A DNA stretch of 14,229 nucleotides, from NCBI GenBank assembly GCA_902766475.1, contig CACXDQ010000156.1, positions 1 to 14,229 of the forward strand. Reading direction: 5' to 3'. Shown piece by piece: positions 8,432 through 14,229 of this stretch. The stretch is from an uncultured Eubacteriales bacterium (GTDB taxonomy: Bacteria; Bacillota; Clostridia; Christensenellales; Borkfalkiaceae). Each line of letters begins with the position of its first letter. The first letter of the stretch is position 1. The position numbers and the translations under genes are program-made. The notes below the pieces were generated by a model. It saw only the letters and a program-made list of their open reading frames with translations, was not told where the DNA came from and did not search any database.

Positions 8432-8451
8432 AAAAGGGCATAAAAGGGCAT
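8432..8451. repeat. Two tandem copies of AAAAGGGCAT
   Basis: A perfect 10-base direct repeat occurs in tandem between the two divergent promoters. In the rpoB transcript it falls about 20-40 bases after the predicted start. The spacing of one helical turn would fit a protein-binding site, but it may be chance in AT-rich DNA. Confidence 0.5.
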
Positions 8452-8476
8452 AGTACGGAAATTATAGCATTATATA

Positions 8477-8505
8477 ATTATAGTACTAAAATTTCAAGAT
8501 GTCAA
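8477..8505 (-). promoter_or_regulatory. Consensus sigma-A promoter of rpoBC
   Basis: On the minus strand both hexamers match consensus exactly: TTGACA (8505-8500) and TATAAT (8482-8477), with an ideal 17-base spacer. The start is expected near 8470, giving a leader of about 168 bases. AT-rich tracts upstream (8506-8540) may act as an UP element. Strength of this order fits a gene pair needed in large amounts. Confidence 0.92.
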
Positions 8506-8554
8506 GGCTTTTTAAAGATTTTTAAAAATTTTTTAATTTTTTTGAGGAGAATTT

Positions 8555-8794
8555 ATGAGAATCGACAAATTTCTCAAAGTTTCACGCATTTTAAAGAGGC
8601 GCACGGTCGCAAACGAAGCGGCTAAGGCGGGCAAAGTTACCGTCAACGGAAAGGAAGTCAAGCCCTCTTACGACGTTAAGGCGGGCGACGTCGTTACGAT
8701 AGGTTTCGGAGAGGGCGAAATGAAGTTTAAAATAGAACAAGTAAAGGAAACGGTCAGAAAGGAAGAGGCGCAAAACCTCTATACTATATTATAA
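8555..8794 (+). CDS. rqcP: RqcP, S4-domain ribosome quality control protein
   Basis: This small RNA-binding protein of 79 residues closely resembles Bacillus RqcP (formerly YabO). It starts MRIDKFLKVSRILKRRTVAN, has the S4 fold over about residues 1-60 (GKVTVNGKEVKPSYDVKAGD) and ends with the family's KEEAQNLYTIL. In the known family, RqcP binds stalled 50S-peptidyl-tRNA complexes, holds the P-site tRNA and helps RqcH add alanine tails that mark the nascent chain for destruction. The start ATG follows a strong Shine-Dalgarno GAGGAG (8544-8549). Its stop codon TAA shares its last base with the first base of the ispDF ATG, so the two are probably translationally coupled. The related Hsp15 family is less likely given the C-terminal motif. 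Confidence 0.95.
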   Translation: MRIDKFLKVSRILKRRTVANEAAKAGKVTVNGKEVKPSYDVKAGDVVTIGFGEGEMKFKIEQVKETVRKEEAQNLYTIL

Positions 8795-9948
8795 TGATTA
8801 TGGAAAACGCAAGGGTATCGCTCGTTTTGACGTGCGCCGGAAGCGGCGAGAGAGCCGGTTTCGGCTACAATAAACTGCTCAAAGACCTCGGCGGCACAAC
8901 GCCGTTTGAAAAGTGCCTTTCGGCTTTCGTATCGTCGGGCGTAATAGATCAATATATAATAACGTGCCGAAAAGAGGACGAAGAGGTATTTTCGCAAAAA
9001 GCCGAGGGGTTGGGCATAACTCCCATCTTTGCGATCGGCGGCGACACACGCTCGAAATCGGTTTACGAGGGCGTAAAGAAAGCCGACGGAGAGATAATTC
9101 TCGTCCACGACGGGGCAAGGCCGTTCGTTTCGGAGAGGATAATAAGAGATTGCGCCCTCGCCGCATTGAAGTTCGGCTCGGGCGTTGCGGCGATAGCGGC
9201 TACCGACACGATATGCGACACGCAAAAAGTCGGAGAGGACGTGTTTATAACCTCGACGTCGAGAAAGGGCAAATACCTCGTTCAAACGCCGCAAGCCTTC
9301 AACACCGAAGAGCTTAAAAGGGCGTTTTCGATGATGAAGCCCACCGACGAATTCACCGACGAATCGGGCTTATACGCCGCATATATCGGCAAATGCAAGC
9401 TCGTGGAAGGCTCGGCTGACAACAAGAAGTTGACCTATAAGTCGGATTTCGCACTTTCTGGCGATCTGTACGCCGGCACGGGCTTCGATCTTCACACCCT
9501 CATAGAGGGGCGAAAACTCATTTTGGGCGGAATAGAAATTCCGCACACGAAAGGGCTGTTGGGGCACAGCGACGCAGACGTACTTACCCATGCGATAATG
9601 GACGCAATGCTTTCGGCGGCGTCGCTCGGGGATATAGGCAAACACTTTCCCGACACGGACGAGAGATATAAGGGCATTTCGAGCATGATACTTTTGGAAA
9701 ACGTCCGCTCTCTCATACATAAGTCGGGCTATAAGCTCAAAAACGTGGCGGCGGTCATCATGGCGCAAAAGCCCAAGCTGTCGCCGTTCGTTGAAAAAAT
9801 ACGCAAAAACCTCGCCGAAAAACTCGGCGTTGAAGAATCTTCCGTCGGCATAACCTGCACTACCCTCGAAGGGATAGGCATTGTCGGCAGAGAAGAAGGC
9901 ATAGCCGTTCAGGCATACTGCCTTATGCAAAGGCAAGAGGAAAGATAA
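8794..9948 (+). CDS. ispDF: Bifunctional IspD/IspF isoprenoid biosynthesis enzyme
   Basis: This protein carries out two steps of the MEP pathway to isopentenyl diphosphate in the cytosol: MEP cytidylyltransferase (IspD) and MEcPP synthase (IspF). In the IspD half (about 1-222) the nucleotide-binding loop TCAGSGERAGFGYNKLL (13-29), VHDGARPFV (104-112), TPQAF (165-169) and GSADNKKLT (206-214) are visible. The IspF half follows after only a few residues. It shows zinc ligands Asp232 and His234 (GFDLH) and His266 in GHSDADVLTHA, then DIGKHFPDTD (280-289) and CTTLEGIGIVGREEGIA (355-371). The family's usual Tyr before the Asp is Phe231 here. The length (384) is typical of fused enzymes. IspE, the intervening enzyme, is not in the window. 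The ATG at 8794 overlaps the rqcP stop. A second ATG at 8800 is also possible because neither has a strong Shine-Dalgarno. Confidence 0.97.
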   Translation: MIMENARVSLVLTCAGSGERAGFGYNKLLKDLGGTTPFEKCLSAFVSSGVIDQYIITCRKEDEEVFSQKAEGLGITPIFAIGGDTRSKSVYEGVKKADGEIILVHDGARPFVSERIIRDCALAALKFGSGVAAIAATDTICDTQKVGEDVFITSTSRKGKYLVQTPQAFNTEELKRAFSMMKPTDEFTDESGLYAAYIGKCKLVEGSADNKKLTYKSDFALSGDLYAGTGFDLHTLIEGRKLILGGIEIPHTKGLLGHSDADVLTHAIMDAMLSAASLGDIGKHFPDTDERYKGISSMILLENVRSLIHKSGYKLKNVAAVIMAQKPKLSPFVEKIRKNLAEKLGVEESSVGITCTTLEGIGIVGREEGIAVQAYCLMQRQEER

Positions 9949-11340
9949 ATGGCAAAACAAAAAACAGCGACGAGATACGTCTGCACCGATTGCGGAGCGG
10001 TAAGCCCCGGGTGGCTCGGCAGATGCCCTTCATGCGGAAAATTCGGAACGATAGTCGAAGAGATAGAGGAAGAGCCGCAAAACAGCCAAAAATCGACTTA
10101 TAGACCAACTTATCAAAAACCAGTCAAGCTCTCGGAAGTGGAGAAAGAGAGCTTTGAAAGGATAAAGTCGGGCATTGACGAGCTTGACACGGTTTTGGGC
10201 GGAGGCATAGTCCCCGCCTCGCTCGTGCTTATAGGCGGCGATCCCGGAATAGGCAAATCGACGCTTATGACGCAAGTAGCCTGCACGCTTTCCGAAAACA
10301 AAAAAGTTCTCTATGCCTCGGCGGAAGAGAGCTGTGCGCAAGTTAAGATGAGGACGGAACGCCTCGGGTTAAGCTCTTCTAAGCTCGACCTCATAAACGA
10401 AACGGAATTGGGCGCAATTTTGGAGAGTGCAAAAGATTACGATATTTTGGTAGTCGATTCCATTCAGGCGGTATATCTCGAAGAGATGAATTCTTCCGCC
10501 GGAAGCGTGGGGCAAGTAAAGGAATGTGCGGCAAAGCTCATGAGGTTTGCGAAATCGACGAGGACGACGGTGTTTATCGTCGGGCACGTCACCAAAGAGG
10601 GGGCTATCGCCGGACCGAAGATACTCGAACACATAATGGACACCGTGCTTTATTTCGAGGGGCAGCCGCAAGACAATTACAAGCTTTTGAGGGCGGTAAA
10701 GAACAGATTCGGCTCGGCTCAGGAAGTGGGCGTTTTCGAGATGAGGGAGAACGGCATTTTCGGCGTTAAAGACTATAACGGAATATTCGTTTCCGAAGAG
10801 AGGGGCGCAGAGCCGGGGAGCTTGGTAACGCCGTCGATTTCGGGCAACCGCTGTATGCCCGTCGAGATACAGACGCTTCTTTCAAAGACGGTTTTCGGCA
10901 TGCCGAGAAGAATGCCGCTCGGCGTAGATTACAACAGAGCGGCGCTGCTTATCGCCGTGCTTGAAAAGAGGGCGTATCTCCCCTTTTACACCTTCGACGT
11001 GTACGTTACGGCGATGGGCGGAATAAAGCTCACCGAGCCCGCCGCCGACCTCGCAATAGCTCTCGCCCTCGCAAGCTCGCACAAGGACGTGGCGATAAAC
11101 AAGGACGTATGCGCCTTCGGGGAAATAGGTCTTACGGGCGAAGTGAGGGGCGTAATGCAAGCCGAAAAGAGGGTTGCCGAATGCGTCCGCCTCGGCTTTA
11201 AGACGGTAATTTTGCCCGAACGCAATTTAAGCGCCGTAACGAAATATTCGTCTAAGATAAAGCTCGTGCCCGTAAAGCACATTTATCAGGCGATAAAACT
11301 TCTCTTCCCCTCCGAAAGACGAGAAGAGAAAAATTCGTGA
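9949..11340 (+). CDS. radA: DNA repair protein RadA
   Basis: This RecA-related motor promotes branch migration and extension of heteroduplex DNA in recombination and repair. The 463 residues show the complete family layout. The N-terminal zinc finger is CTDC...CPSC (Cys12, Cys15, Cys26, Cys29) with GWLGRCPSCGKF. Walker A is GGDPGIGKST (96-105) and Walker B is YDILVVDSIQ (163-172). The RadA signature KNRFG (251-255) follows. A Lon-like C-terminal domain at about 290-450 contains PAADLAIALALASS (364-377) and GEIGLTGEVRGV (391-402), without protease function as usual in this family. The ATG follows the ispDF stop with no gap, and GAGG at 9937-9940 serves as ribosome binding site inside ispDF. 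It is the last gene of the operon. No convincing terminator was found before the next promoter, so some read-through into the riboswitch is possible. Confidence 0.97.
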   Translation: MAKQKTATRYVCTDCGAVSPGWLGRCPSCGKFGTIVEEIEEEPQNSQKSTYRPTYQKPVKLSEVEKESFERIKSGIDELDTVLGGGIVPASLVLIGGDPGIGKSTLMTQVACTLSENKKVLYASAEESCAQVKMRTERLGLSSSKLDLINETELGAILESAKDYDILVVDSIQAVYLEEMNSSAGSVGQVKECAAKLMRFAKSTRTTVFIVGHVTKEGAIAGPKILEHIMDTVLYFEGQPQDNYKLLRAVKNRFGSAQEVGVFEMRENGIFGVKDYNGIFVSEERGAEPGSLVTPSISGNRCMPVEIQTLLSKTVFGMPRRMPLGVDYNRAALLIAVLEKRAYLPFYTFDVYVTAMGGIKLTEPAADLAIALALASSHKDVAINKDVCAFGEIGLTGEVRGVMQAEKRVAECVRLGFKTVILPERNLSAVTKYSSKIKLVPVKHIYQAIKLLFPSERREEKNS

Positions 11341-11347
11341 TATACGC

Positions 11348-11376
11348 TTGACAAATTGCGTGGAATATGTTAGATT
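11348..11376 (+). promoter_or_regulatory. Sigma-A promoter upstream of the cobalamin riboswitch
   Basis: A consensus -35 TTGACA (11348-11353) begins eight bases after the radA stop. A 17-base spacer leads to TAGATT (11371-11376) as -10 (four of six). The better hexamer TATAAT at 11376-11381 would need a 22-base spacer. Transcription should start near 11383, just before the first stem of the riboswitch at 11390. Confidence 0.72.
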
Positions 11377-11389
11377 ATAATCGAAAATT

Positions 11390-11601
11390 CTTGCGGTAAA
11401 CCCCGATAAAGCCACCAGAAAAGGCAAAGATAAGGGTTTTTAATAGGGAAGTCAGAGCTTATTGCTCCACAGCCCCCGCTGTCGTTTCGGCGTGCCGCAC
11501 CTTCACTGCGCATGTGGGAAGGAGGTGCATTTCAAGCCGCCGAGCGGATAAGTCGGCGTATAGGTCGATTATCCGTACTAAGTCGAAAGACCTGCCGCAA
11601 G
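11390..11601 (+). promoter_or_regulatory. Cobalamin (B12) riboswitch aptamer
   Basis: This untranslated RNA should bind a cobalamin and shut down the operon when the vitamin is plentiful. A closing stem pairs CTTGCGG (11390-11396) with CCGCAAG (11595-11601). Conserved elements follow in the right order: GGGAA (11446-11450), ACAGCCCCCGCTGT (11469-11482), CACTG with GGGAAGG (11504-11522), and the B12 box AGTCGAAAGACCTGCC (11581-11596). A peripheral stem pairs CGGATAA (11545-11551) with TTATCCG (11569-11575). The genes after it encode two lipoproteins and a membrane protein, which fits vitamin uptake. The ligand subtype (adenosyl- or aquo/methylcobalamin) cannot be read with confidence. Confidence 0.9.
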
Positions 11602-11603
11602 AT

Positions 11604-11650
11604 ACATAGTGCTGAAATTCCGAGGGGATGCGGAAACATAATGCTGAAAT
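11604..11650 (+). repeat. Direct repeat in the riboswitch expression platform
   Basis: ACATAGTGCTGAAAT (11604-11618) and ACATAATGCTGAAAT (11636-11650) match at 14 of 15 bases and flank a small hairpin, TTCCG (11618-11622) with CGGAA (11631-11635). Each copy's GCTGAAAT could pair with ATTTCAAGC at 11529-11537 in the aptamer, with one bulged base. They could therefore be alternative partners in the switching mechanism. Confidence 0.6.
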
Positions 11651-11667
11651 GCGACGTGCCGAAATCG

Positions 11668-11693
11668 GTGCGCCGCTTAGCGGTGCGCTTTTT
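11668..11693 (+). terminator. Intrinsic terminator of the riboswitch
   Basis: GTGCGCCGC (11668-11676) and GCGGTGCGC (11680-11688) form nine pairs, two of them G-U, around a TTA loop, followed by TTTTT (11689-11693). The position just after the cobalamin aptamer and before the first gene makes it the likely off-state structure. Further U-runs follow at 11701, 11709 and 11717. Confidence 0.8.
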
Positions 11694-11723
11694 CGCGTGC
11701 TTTTTCGGTTTTTCGATTTTTCG
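11689..11723 (+). repeat. Four TTTTTCG units after the terminator
   Basis: TTTTTCG occurs at 11689, 11701, 11709 and 11717. The first is the terminator's U-tract. The others fill the gap to the next hairpin and may act as extra pause or release sites, or may simply be low-complexity spacer. Confidence 0.6.
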
Positions 11724-11756
11724 TTCTCCTCAGAAAATACAAGTTTCTAAGGAGAA
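11724..11756 (+). promoter_or_regulatory. Hairpin sequestering the ribosome binding site of the B12 operon
   Basis: TTCTCCT (11724-11730) is exactly complementary to AGGAGAA (11750-11756), which contains the Shine-Dalgarno AAGGAG (11749-11754) of the first lipoprotein gene. After one mismatch the stem continues with AGAAA (11732-11736) and TTTCT (11744-11748), closing a 7-base loop. The 12 pairs would hide the ribosome binding site, adding a possible translational control to the transcription terminator upstream. Confidence 0.75.
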
Positions 11757-11759
11757 ATT

Positions 11760-12923
11760 ATGAAAAAACTTCTTGCAATTCTTCTCTCTCTCGCTCTTTT
11801 CTTCTCGATGACGGCGCTCGTTTCATGCGGCGACGAAAACGAGCTTGAAAGCAAGAGCGCATCTCAGACCGACGACGAAAGCGATTCCGCCGCCGAACTC
11901 ACTACCGAGCAAAAGCTCACGATAGCGGTAAAAGGCTACCTCGCTTCCGAAAAATTTGCCGCCGACGTTTCCGGCGCAAACACCACGCAGGCAAGGCTTC
12001 CCCTTTCCTATATCAAATACGTAAACGCCGACGTTTTGCCCGAAACGGAAGTTGCGGCGCTCGAAACCTACCTCGGCTACGTCGAAAAGCTTTTAGGCGA
12101 GGACGGCAAAATAGACGAGAGCAAATTCGATACCGACGAGATGTTCGGTGAGAAAAACGCATGGGGCTCTTATGTGAGATGGCAGTCTGTTTTAGACTAT
12201 ACCTTCTCTTATTCCCTCTTCTACAATCAATATAAATACGCTACGGGCGGTGCGGAAAGCAAATTCGATGGCTACGTCGGCGCTATTTCCGAATACGTCG
12301 TCGGGCTTGACACGAAGATCGGAAAGGGCGAGATAAGCTATATAGGCACGGCTTGGGGCTTCGACATGGTAAGCGAAATTTACATGACGGAATACAACCT
12401 CGGCGAAACGGGCAAGACCCCCGTCAGCGAGCTTGCGCTTTTGAGCTATTATAAAACCGAAGAAGGAAAATTCACCGCACCCGCACCCCAGCCCAACTGG
12501 AACGGCTTTACGGGCAGACCGCTCGCCGCATCGCTTCTTACAAGCTCCGACGCTTACAGCGCAGAATACGAAACGACGATGCAGGGCTATTACCCGAAGG
12601 CGGCGCTCGGCGACAACTATTCCCCGACGGTAGACCTTCTCGTAACGCTCAAAGAGCTTGCGGACAACTACACCGTTACCCTCGGCGAATACGAAACTTA
12701 CGATCCCGAATTTGCGATATTGACGGCGTTTGCGCACGGCATAAACGTAGATAAAGCTGTTGAAAAATGGCTTGCCTCGGTTGAAACCGACGGCGGATAT
12801 ACCGTCGATAACCTTGCCGACTTCGCAGTTGCCACCGCTTACATCGCAAAGGCAAACGGAATAAATAACCCCACCCCTCTCGGCGCATACAATGCCGAAA
12901 ATAAGGTAATAACTGTTGAATAA
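11760..12923 (+). CDS. Lipoprotein of the cobalamin riboswitch operon, possible helical-toroid B12-binding protein
   Basis: The 387-residue product starts with a clear lipoprotein signal (basic KK, hydrophobic core, lipobox ALVSC), giving Cys23 as the lipidation site and an extracytoplasmic location. An acidic, Ser-rich linker follows (about 24-47). The rest appears largely helical, rich in aromatic residues, with segments such as WLASVETDGGYTVDNLADFA (763-style repeat spacing, near residues 338-357) and ATAYIAKANGINNP close to the C-terminus. The pattern of paired helices with Asp-Gly-Gly-Tyr turns resembles prenyltransferase/squalene cyclase-like alpha-alpha toroids, the fold of the N-terminal domain of animal intrinsic factor and transcobalamin. 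That assignment is inferred from pattern and from position first behind the B12 riboswitch. No specific family was firmly recognised. The ATG follows AAGGAG at 11749-11754. It overlaps the next gene by eight bases. Confidence 0.8.
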   Translation: MKKLLAILLSLALFFSMTALVSCGDENELESKSASQTDDESDSAAELTTEQKLTIAVKGYLASEKFAADVSGANTTQARLPLSYIKYVNADVLPETEVAALETYLGYVEKLLGEDGKIDESKFDTDEMFGEKNAWGSYVRWQSVLDYTFSYSLFYNQYKYATGGAESKFDGYVGAISEYVVGLDTKIGKGEISYIGTAWGFDMVSEIYMTEYNLGETGKTPVSELALLSYYKTEEGKFTAPAPQPNWNGFTGRPLAASLLTSSDAYSAEYETTMQGYYPKAALGDNYSPTVDLLVTLKELADNYTVTLGEYETYDPEFAILTAFAHGINVDKAVEKWLASVETDGGYTVDNLADFAVATAYIAKANGINNPTPLGAYNAENKVITVE

Positions 12924-13428
12924 TCGACTTATAGCCCCGCTTTTTATAATAATTTGCATTTTTCTTTCCGCATCGCTTTTGTCTTGCGGAAAGGAAACGG
13001 GGGGCGAAAAAGATTATATAAAAGACGATAGCGGCAACGCCGTTTACTTCACGCTCGAACTTCGCATGCCGGAAGAAAGCACGGAGAGGGCTTCGGGCGA
13101 CGTCTTTTCCCATTCCGCACTCGGGGGCGAAGTGATACGTTCCTTTAAAGTGCCCTATTTCGGAGATACGGTCTACGATTCGGTCGTGAAATTTTTTGAA
13201 AACCGAGCCGATAGGATAACGTTTTCGCTTTCGGAGCATATATATTATATGTTCGACGAATACGTTTCGGGCGAAGAGAGATATTCTTTAAAGACGGCGT
13301 ATATCGCCGCCAACGGCGAATATTCCTCTTGCGCAAACTACGAAATGCTGTCGGGCGAGGACAAAACTTTGTTCACGGACGACGATTTGAAAATATTGAC
13401 GATAGTTTATAAAGGTTGGTTATACTGA
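12916..13428 (+). CDS. Lipoprotein resembling the DUF4430/transcobalamin-like C-terminal domain
   Basis: The 170 residues begin with a membrane-targeting segment (MNNRLIAPLFIIICIFLSAS) and a lipobox SLLSC, so Cys24 is the likely anchor. The mature part reads as a small beta-rich domain. GDTVYDSVVKFFENRADRI has the DUF4430 pattern of a strand followed by a helix. Later, AYIAANGEYSS and ILTIVYKGWLY match the expected strands around a Gly-Glu-Tyr turn and a C-terminal strand. In that family (listed as transcobalamin-like, C-terminal) the domain corresponds to the beta domain that caps cobalamin. The start is TTG at 12916, with AAGG eight to ten bases upstream, overlapping the end of the preceding gene (GTT-GAA-TAA). 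No later start would keep the signal peptide. The family match is by eye and moderate; the operon context supports it. Confidence 0.75.
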   Translation: MNNRLIAPLFIIICIFLSASLLSCGKETGGEKDYIKDDSGNAVYFTLELRMPEESTERASGDVFSHSALGGEVIRSFKVPYFGDTVYDSVVKFFENRADRITFSLSEHIYYMFDEYVSGEERYSLKTAYIAANGEYSSCANYEMLSGEDKTLFTDDDLKILTIVYKGWLY

Positions 13429-13429
13429 A

Positions 13430-14026
13430 ATGAACGAAAAATTATTGAAAGCCGAAAGGCTTGCCAAAACTAAGGGCTTCAAGGGCTGGATTGCGCTTTT
13501 TTTGCTGCTCGGCATAATGTGCGCCGATCAGTTTTTGCTCGATCTCCCTTACGAAAACGTGATTTTCCCCATACTCGTCATCTGTGCGGCAAGTATGAGT
13601 TTCGGCAAAAACTTAATACTCATTGCGGCTTACTCGATCATCTTCGAGCTTAGCTGCGTCGCCTGGATACCGACCGATCTCGTAAACGTGAAATGGTGGC
13701 TTTTGGAAGTGTTTATCGGCTATCTTATGCCCTTTGTCGCATATAGGGCGATAAACCGCAAACATAGGGATATGAGCGTTATCGGCTATTCCGCCATCGC
13801 CGCTTTGGGTGCGTTTTTGTACTATGCCGTTTCGGCTGTGGCAACTTCGCTCATATGGAAAGTGCCGTTTGTCGAATACTATGCGTCCGATCTTCTTTAT
13901 CAGCTCATCGGCTGTGCGGCGACGTTTGTCTGCGCCCTTCCCGTGGCGGTGGTATATAAATTTATTACGGGCGAACTTGCCCTCCCCTCTCTTTCAAAGA
14001 AATCTGCGGAAGGGATAGCCGAATGA
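13430..14026 (+). CDS. Membrane protein, probable ECF transporter S component for cobalamin
   Basis: The 198-residue protein has about six hydrophobic segments: near residues 19-37, 43-58, 61-80, 88-107, 117-143 and 150-176. The cytoplasmic start is basic (KLLKAERLAKTKGFK). The size, the segment count and the final segment, YQLIGCAATFVCALPVAVVY, resemble substrate-binding S components of energy-coupling factor transporters. These join shared EcfA/EcfA'/EcfT energising subunits encoded elsewhere. No such subunits are present here. The gene follows the preceding lipoprotein after a single base and lies under the cobalamin riboswitch, so cobalamin or a precursor is the likely substrate, comparable in role to the CbrT, CblT and CblS groups. 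Which group it belongs to cannot be decided by eye. The stop codon lies within the dispersed repeat copy 2. Confidence 0.7.
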   Translation: MNEKLLKAERLAKTKGFKGWIALFLLLGIMCADQFLLDLPYENVIFPILVICAASMSFGKNLILIAAYSIIFELSCVAWIPTDLVNVKWWLLEVFIGYLMPFVAYRAINRKHRDMSVIGYSAIAALGAFLYYAVSAVATSLIWKVPFVEYYASDLLYQLIGCAATFVCALPVAVVYKFITGELALPSLSKKSAEGIAE

Positions 14027-14066
14027 AAACAAGGATTTAACTCGTTAAAACGACTGAATTTCGGCG
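14015..14066. repeat. Imperfect dispersed repeat, copy 2
   Basis: This is the counterpart of 298-349 (about 46 of 50 aligned positions). It contains the last codons and stop of the preceding membrane protein gene (ATA-GCC-GAA-TGA) and continues into the convergent intergenic gap. The inner dyad TCGTT-AA-AACGA is intact. The outer inverted ends are reduced to GCCGAA and TTCGGC, with a further TTCGGC at 14070-14075. It does not form a classical terminator for either convergent gene. Confidence 0.65.
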
Positions 14067-14081
14067 TATTTCGGCAAATTC

Positions 14082-14229
14082 TCACTCGACGTATTTGTAT
14101 ACGCCTTCGCTCGCCTTTACTAAAATCCCCTCGAAATTGAGCCGTTTTAATGCTTCGCACACAAGCCGATGTATTTTGATGTCATTTTTGGTGAGGGCGA
14201 ACGGAATAGAATACAAATTCATTCCGTGA
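14082..14229 (-). CDS. C-terminal end of an unidentified protein, partial (5' end outside window)
   Basis: The minus strand reads 48 codons without interruption from the right edge to TGA at 14084-14082. The product contains NLYSIPFALTKNDIKIHRLV and ends KASEGVYKYVE. Codon use resembles the neighbouring genes. The pattern of two amphipathic helices followed by a short beta hairpin resembles the tail of a winged-helix fold, but I do not recognise the family. A Met at the third visible codon has no Shine-Dalgarno before it, so the gene probably extends beyond the window. It converges on the cobalamin operon with a gap of 55 bases. Confidence 0.6.
   Translation of the reverse strand, partial: HGMNLYSIPFALTKNDIKIHRLVCEALKRLNFEGILVKASEGVYKYVE

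Noticed and set aside
8473..8478. Plus-strand TATAAT as an alternative rqcP promoter
   Set aside because: No recognisable -35 lies 16-18 bases upstream. The hexamer is part of the AT-rich -10 region of the opposing rpoB promoter.
11300..11330. Inverted repeat TTCTCTTC/GAAGAGAA as a radA terminator
   Set aside because: It lies inside the radA coding region, has a 15-base loop and is followed by AAATTCG rather than a U-run.
11376..11381. TATAAT as the -10 of the B12 operon promoter
   Set aside because: It would be 22 bases from the TTGACA. TAGATT at 11371-11376 has the proper 17-base spacing, although it matches less well.

Overview
The window looks like chromosomal DNA from a Gram-positive bacterium of the Bacillota, most likely class Clostridia. 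The evidence is strong AGGAG-type ribosome binding sites, sigma-A type promoters with 17-base spacers, an RpoC without the large trigger-loop insertion of Proteobacteria, an RqcP-type S4 protein, a fused IspDF, and lipoproteins plus an ECF-type membrane component for vitamin uptake. A finer placement (for example near Christensenellales) would be a guess. No rRNA, tRNA, CRISPR array, insertion sequence or phage gene was seen.

Left part, minus strand (1-8505). A sigma-A promoter with a consensus -35, a consensus -10 and 17-base spacing (8477-8505) drives a two-gene operon, rpoB (4304-8302) then rpoC (437-4285). A strong intrinsic terminator (350-400) closes it. The ribosomal protein genes that usually accompany rpoBC (rplJ/rplL before, rpsL/rpsG after) are absent on both sides. 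RpoB carries an extremely acidic C-terminal tail, an enlarged region ahead of the rifampicin pocket, and a Lys in place of an Arg in that pocket. Beyond the terminator, a separately promoted lipoprotein gene with a fibronectin III-like start runs off the left edge.

Middle part, plus strand (8361-11340). Diverging from rpoB is a housekeeping operon of rqcP (ribosome quality control), ispDF (isoprenoid precursors, MEP pathway) and radA (recombination and repair). Start and stop codons overlap or abut. Its predicted promoter lies downstream of the rpoB promoter, so the 5' leaders of the two divergent transcripts should be complementary over roughly 75 bases.

Right part, plus strand (11341-14026). 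A promoter leads into a cobalamin riboswitch with recognisable conserved boxes. It is followed by an intrinsic terminator and then a separate hairpin that buries the Shine-Dalgarno of the first gene. The riboswitch controls a tight three-gene operon: a 387-residue lipoprotein that may be a helical toroid, a 170-residue lipoprotein resembling the DUF4430/transcobalamin C-terminal domain, and a 198-residue polytopic membrane protein like an ECF S component. Together they suggest a vitamin B12 capture and uptake module in which two lipoproteins stand in for the two domains of animal intrinsic factor and transcobalamin. This is the most interesting system in the window. A convergent minus-strand gene of unknown function enters from the right edge. 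A roughly 50-base imperfect repeat occurs both at 298-349 and at 14015-14066.
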